Below are positions 48,540 to 51,753 of a stretch of 51,753 bases of DNA, piece after piece. Source of the DNA: XYB1-FULL-44-23 sp964502885 (GTDB lineage Bacteria; Patescibacteriota; Microgenomatia; CAZETR01; Amesbacteraceae); assembly GCA_964502885.1 (NCBI GenBank), contig CAZCXU010000007.1, positions 1 to 51,753 of the forward strand, written 5' to 3'. Under the pieces are notes generated by a model. It worked only from the letters and a program-made list of their open reading frames with translations, searched no databases and was not told the origin of the DNA. A program made the position numbers and the translations under genes. Numbering within the stretch: position 1 is the stretch's first letter; every line of letters starts with the position of its first letter.

Positions 48540-49134
48540 TCTTAAACGCATAAATACCCTGAAATACTCCCTGGCTTTCATTGTCCTTTTAGCACTCAGT
48601 TTCCTGGCAGGGTGGTACTTTTTCAATCAAAAACCATCTTCTCCAGAGCTCAGTACCAAAAATAATCCCGTTTGGGCCGCCACCACCAACTCCGATCGAG
48701 TCGTCTATAGCTTAAATTGGGAAGCACTTAATCCAGTCCTTACAGATCTGGGCTGGAACTCTGCACCAGTGTTGCGGCTTCTCAACAGCAAAACTATACA
48801 GCACTCCGACTTAAAGGCTGTAACAGTAAACTACACAGAGCAAATCCAAACCCACATGCATCAGGATCTCTATCCAAATACACCGCCCATTGCCTCACTT
48901 TCCACCGAATTTACAGGAGGTCATTTACTCATCAATGCACATGTAGATTTAGAGTTTCTGAAAAAACGCGATTCTCCAAAAGCTCAGTCGTGGATGATGA
49001 CCAGCCAGATATTGCGCCTCATAAACTGGATGGTAAATCCAAACCTGAGTTCAAGTGAACTTCAACCTTTGGACAGTAAAACCTACGCCAAATACAAAGA
49101 CATAGGCGCATTTACGTTAAATACGAAGCCGTAG
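48532..49134 (+). CDS. Membrane-anchored protein without a standard start codon
   Basis: An open frame of 200 codons from just after a stop at 48529. It contains a clear N-terminal basic segment and membrane helix (LKYSLAFIVLLALSFLAGWYFF), then an exported domain (VVYSLNWEALNPVLTDLG...). No ATG, GTG or TTG precedes the helix; ATC 48532, ATA 48553 and CTG 48559 are the only near-cognate choices. The GTG at 48769 would delete the anchor. It overlaps holB by 8 bp, so coupled reinitiation at a rare codon, or a sequence error, is likely. Function is unknown. Confidence 0.7.
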   Translation: MSNLKRINTLKYSLAFIVLLALSFLAGWYFFNQKPSSPELSTKNNPVWAATTNSDRVVYSLNWEALNPVLTDLGWNSAPVLRLLNSKTIQHSDLKAVTVNYTEQIQTHMHQDLYPNTPPIASLSTEFTGGHLLINAHVDLEFLKKRDSPKAQSWMMTSQILRLINWMVNPNLSSSELQPLDSKTYAKYKDIGAFTLNTKP

Positions 49135-49177
49135 ATCCCAATAATTTGCCACTACTAGTGTATAATAGACCTGTAGT

Positions 49178-50734
49178 ATGTTCTCTGCTTTAGAGCGTGA
49201 GGGTCGTAGAATCAGCTTTTTTACAAGGCTGATTGTCATCGCCTCGCTGGGTCTTAGCACCTGCACTCCGCCGCCTCGTCCGGAAAATCAGACGGCTGTT
49301 GAACTGGAGAAAACCCGTGTAGCTCAGGCAATTGAGACCGAAGTGGCAGCGCCAGCAGATCCTCCCGAAAGCTATATCACCATCACTCCCAAACCCACAG
49401 AAATCCCGGAACAAAAGCCCACCATCACTCCACCTCCGGAAAAGACCCCGACTCACTTTATTACACCAATAAGCGATACTTATCCTCCGGAATTGAAGTC
49501 TGCAATTGAATCAAACAATATAATTTTAGCCAAGAAAAAGGAACAGATAATCAATGTGTGGGTCAACGTATGGGCCAGTGAGAAAAACCAAGAACCTCTG
49601 GGTGTGAAGGGGGGGGACATAAATGTGGTATTTGTCCCCGACGATGCGTTCCCTGGAGATTTGTCAAAAGTTGCTGTAGCTTTGCAAAGTCCAGAATTGT
49701 TTGATAATAATTTATTTGTTCCTCCAACCTCCCTTTGGAATGGACCAGGACTAAAAATAATCGACGGAGAAGACGGAGAAGAACTTTTAAGGAATAATGG
49801 AAACAAACTGGGAAACAGTTTGCGACCCATTGTACTTGGTAAAGATGACAAAACCGACATTCGGCGAATTAATGGATGGTGGACATCAACTGATCCTTCT
49901 GGAAATGTTCTCCGTGTTGTTTCGCCAGACAGTGGAAATTGGGTTGAACCAGATATGCTTATAAATGGTGTGACTCTGAGAATAAACTTGGATTCTAGTC
50001 GTCAATATGTATTAGGTCCGGCAATGCAGATAGTGGATTTTCAATCAAAAATTCCGATGGCTCTAGTAGAAAACGGCATTTGGAGACAAACCTCAGATGA
50101 GGAGAGGTTTGGCGCATTAGCCGATTTAACCTTAGGCGAAAAGTTAGTTAAGAAGACTTTCAATGGCGGGAGTGATTTTAATTTACGAGGCGGAGCTTTA
50201 GGCATCGCCATAAATATGCACAGTACAGGATTCATAGAATTGGATGAATACAATGATAGTGTATTGGGCGACATTAAGGAATACCGCTTGTTGTGTGTTT
50301 ACAGGGATCCTGATGGGGCATTGCAAAAAGTGTTTGTTTCATTATTTTCTCCAGATGTACCCGGAAATGTTTGGTACAGGATAAGATACCCCGGCAGAGA
50401 AGAAAGAAATACACTGCAAGGTCTTTCAAAAGAGGAGGCTTTGTCCAGATATTCTGTACCACAGAAAATGGAGGTTTACATGGTAATGGGCGTTAATGCT
50501 CAGACAATGACCGTTCCAAAAGTAAATGATACAGGAATTCAGTATGGGCTAAGTACTGCCGAACGAGCCAGGATGGCCAGAGCTGCCATAATGATGGATG
50601 AACTGTCGACTACATTTGGTCAAAGCTTATTAGACGATAACACTCAACAATCAAGCATCCCGGAAAATCTTGTAATATATCCAGTACTACTATTTGAACG
50701 CACAGAAGTAAAATGGGAAAACCGTCAACAGTAA
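49178..50734 (+). CDS. Large exported lipoprotein-like protein, function unknown
   Basis: A 518-residue protein. Basic start, hydrophobic helix and a possible lipobox (GLSTC at about 27-31), then a Pro/Thr/Glu-rich linker (TITPKPTEIPEQKPTITPPPEKTP) and a globular exported part of about 400 residues with no motif I know. A TATAAT box ends 11 bases before the ATG. Base use differs from the core: the plus-strand C excess is reversed (6 C and 16 G in 50221-50280 by hand). This suggests transfer or a different replication history. Two more exported proteins follow on the same strand. Confidence 0.7.
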   Translation: MFSALEREGRRISFFTRLIVIASLGLSTCTPPPRPENQTAVELEKTRVAQAIETEVAAPADPPESYITITPKPTEIPEQKPTITPPPEKTPTHFITPISDTYPPELKSAIESNNIILAKKKEQIINVWVNVWASEKNQEPLGVKGGDINVVFVPDDAFPGDLSKVAVALQSPELFDNNLFVPPTSLWNGPGLKIIDGEDGEELLRNNGNKLGNSLRPIVLGKDDKTDIRRINGWWTSTDPSGNVLRVVSPDSGNWVEPDMLINGVTLRINLDSSRQYVLGPAMQIVDFQSKIPMALVENGIWRQTSDEERFGALADLTLGEKLVKKTFNGGSDFNLRGGALGIAINMHSTGFIELDEYNDSVLGDIKEYRLLCVYRDPDGALQKVFVSLFSPDVPGNVWYRIRYPGREERNTLQGLSKEEALSRYSVPQKMEVYMVMGVNAQTMTVPKVNDTGIQYGLSTAERARMARAAIMMDELSTTFGQSLLDDNTQQSSIPENLVIYPVLLFERTEVKWENRQQ

Positions 50735-50781
50735 ATTGTCAAACACTTGTATTTATTCCGACATTTTTTTATAGTTAGTGA

Positions 50782-51360
50782 GTGAAAAGAGTTCTAATTC
50801 TTGTCGGAGGAATATTGTCTTTATTATTAGTTTCTGGAATAGTTCTTCTTTCCGTAATTTGGCGCGAACCATTTTTTATCTCAAAAAATGATTCGGTCAT
50901 TAGCAGCACCGGACTGAATATTTATTATATTCAACCGATTGTTTTGAGAGTTTACGAAAAATCAGATGCAGTTTTTTTGCGAATTTTTTATTTTTCTCCT
51001 AGCATGCGCCCTGTCATATCGGATGTTTGGGTCGCCGGCTCTATAGATGGTTACGATATAGGAAGTCTACCGTATAAAGATGGCAACCGGAAAGCTATAA
51101 CGCTTACCGCCACAGAACAAATATCTGCAAATATAAAGTTAGGCAGAAGATATGAAATGGCCTTTATCACAGGAAGAACTATTGACGGGAGAAACATCAT
51201 GCATTCTACGGAAATCTGCCACGATTTTAAAAGAGTGTGTGATGTTTTTAAGTATGTGGCGAAAAATTCCTCAGCTTATGACAAATTCTCCGTTTCAGGT
51301 AAGTTAGCCGCAAATATCATCTTGCCAATTTTGCACATATCATCTGATCTCAGAGAATGA
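50782..51360 (+). CDS. Membrane-anchored exported protein, function unknown
   Basis: A 192-residue protein starting with GTG at 50782. MKRVLILVGGILSLLLVSGIVLLS is an anchor or signal helix. The exported domain is beta-rich and contains a late Cys pair (EICHDFKRVCDV), with no recognised family. It is 47 bp after the large lipoprotein-like gene, and its stop overlaps the next start (ATGA), so the three form one transcription unit of secreted proteins. Confidence 0.7.
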   Translation: MKRVLILVGGILSLLLVSGIVLLSVIWREPFFISKNDSVISSTGLNIYYIQPIVLRVYEKSDAVFLRIFYFSPSMRPVISDVWVAGSIDGYDIGSLPYKDGNRKAITLTATEQISANIKLGRRYEMAFITGRTIDGRNIMHSTEICHDFKRVCDVFKYVAKNSSAYDKFSVSGKLAANIILPILHISSDLRE

Positions 51361-51753
51361 AAAAACTTGCGTTTGGACTCGGTGTGATTTTTTTTCTAGT
51401 AAGCTATTCTGAGTCTTTGGCTTGTGATGCCGGCCAAAGTTGTTCTTCCAGTGTAGAAATCACCGAAGTTACCGAATGTATAGATTCAGGATATGGTTAT
51501 TGTCGCCAAGAAACCAGCACCGATACATATAGCTGCAGTAGCGAATCCGCAGGTTGCAACGCCACGAACAGCCATTATACCAGTTGTGGTACTGTAGCCG
51601 CAGGTTGTCCTAAAACTGGTCTTGTCATCCAGGTAAACTGCTGTTACAACAATCCCGAACCTACCGTACCACCTTGTGACCGCACCAACTGGACAAACGG
51701 TGCCTGTGGCAACGGAGTGAATGGCTGCGCATACGGTAAGCGGATACAGACCC
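51357..51753 (+). CDS. Cys-rich secreted protein, 3' end beyond the window
   Basis: 132 residues are visible from ATG 51357, which overlaps the previous stop. A signal peptide (MKKLAFGLGVIFFLVSYSESLA) ends just before the first Cys of the mature part. About 18 Cys occur in roughly 110 residues (for example CDAGQSC, CSSESAGC and NCCYN), so a disulfide-stabilised extracellular protein is likely. A Pro-rich break (NPEPTVPPC) separates two Cys-rich segments. No family was recognised. Confidence 0.75.
   Translation, partial: MKKLAFGLGVIFFLVSYSESLACDAGQSCSSSVEITEVTECIDSGYGYCRQETSTDTYSCSSESAGCNATNSHYTSCGTVAAGCPKTGLVIQVNCCYNNPEPTVPPCDRTNWTNGACGNGVNGCAYGKRIQT

Noticed and set aside
48769..49134. Shorter gene starting at GTG 48769
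   Set aside because: The open frame continues upstream with a basic segment and membrane helix that look like the true N-terminus, so this internal start would remove a functional anchor.
1..51753. Alternative genetic code (TGA as Gly)
   Set aside because: TGA ends several well-defined genes at the expected place (for example the M20 peptidase at 17686-17688) and does not occur inside conserved domains.

Overview
The window looks like a fragment of a Candidate Phyla Radiation (Patescibacteria) genome, most likely from the Microgenomates side. The signs are minimal versions of housekeeping proteins (ThrRS without its TGS domain, PheT without its tRNA-binding insert, trigger factor without its PPIase domain, a delta-prime clamp-loader subunit without a P-loop), a probable DUF5660 protein, a monoderm-style type IV pilus system with no secretin in view, and small membrane proteins typical of these lineages. 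TGA is used as an ordinary stop, so the Gracilibacteria code does not apply. A 100-N scaffold gap (43143-43242) shows that this is an assembled, probably metagenomic, scaffold.

Layout. 1-1700: a membrane-anchored protein between two 55-bp direct repeats, next to tRNA-Gly(TCC). 1705-5902: a pilus cluster on the minus strand with three prepilins and a PilX-like protein fused to a von Willebrand A domain. 5989-10860: an accessory and tRNA zone with a broken Nudix gene, an RNHCP protein, six intact tRNAs, many disrupted tRNA copies, hairpin repeats, and a Tat/lipoprotein cargo gene between 119-bp direct repeats. 10865-22373: a putative muramidase, methyltransferases, dinB with a small partner, cyclophilin plus trigger factor, two M20 peptidases around a methyltransferase/ATP-grasp pair, and nfo. 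22513-28430: thrS-infC-rpmI-rplT-pheS-pheT. 28425-31040: a class A PBP on the minus strand. 31168-35226: recG-rpmF-nusB-acp-like-rnc-rpsP-khpA. 35223-47882: the main type IV pilus locus on the minus strand (pilO, pilN, pilM, PilX-like, prepilins, pilD, gap, major-type prepilin, pilC, pilT, pilB), with one plus-strand glycosyltransferase. 47925 to the end: a holB-like gene, an anchored protein, then a compositionally different block of exported proteins.

The genes fall into a translation/repair core and a large surface programme (pilus machine, VWA tip candidate, a Thr/Pro-linked prepilin with a possible glycosyltransferase, and several anchored or secreted proteins).

The most unusual feature is a family of about 50-nt nested stem-loops: a 10-12 bp outer stem, a 1-2 nt/5-6 nt asymmetric internal loop, and an 8-nt-arm inner hairpin with a GNNN tetraloop. 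They lie in or beside disrupted partial copies of tRNA genes and in a duplicated pilB 3' end, where one repeat copy carries an exact 78-bp insertion that the other lacks. Partial copies occur next to intact tRNA-Gly, -Pro, -Leu, -Val and -Phe. This could be a small mobile repeat system that uses tRNA genes as targets, or assembled strain variants. Read mapping would tell the two apart.
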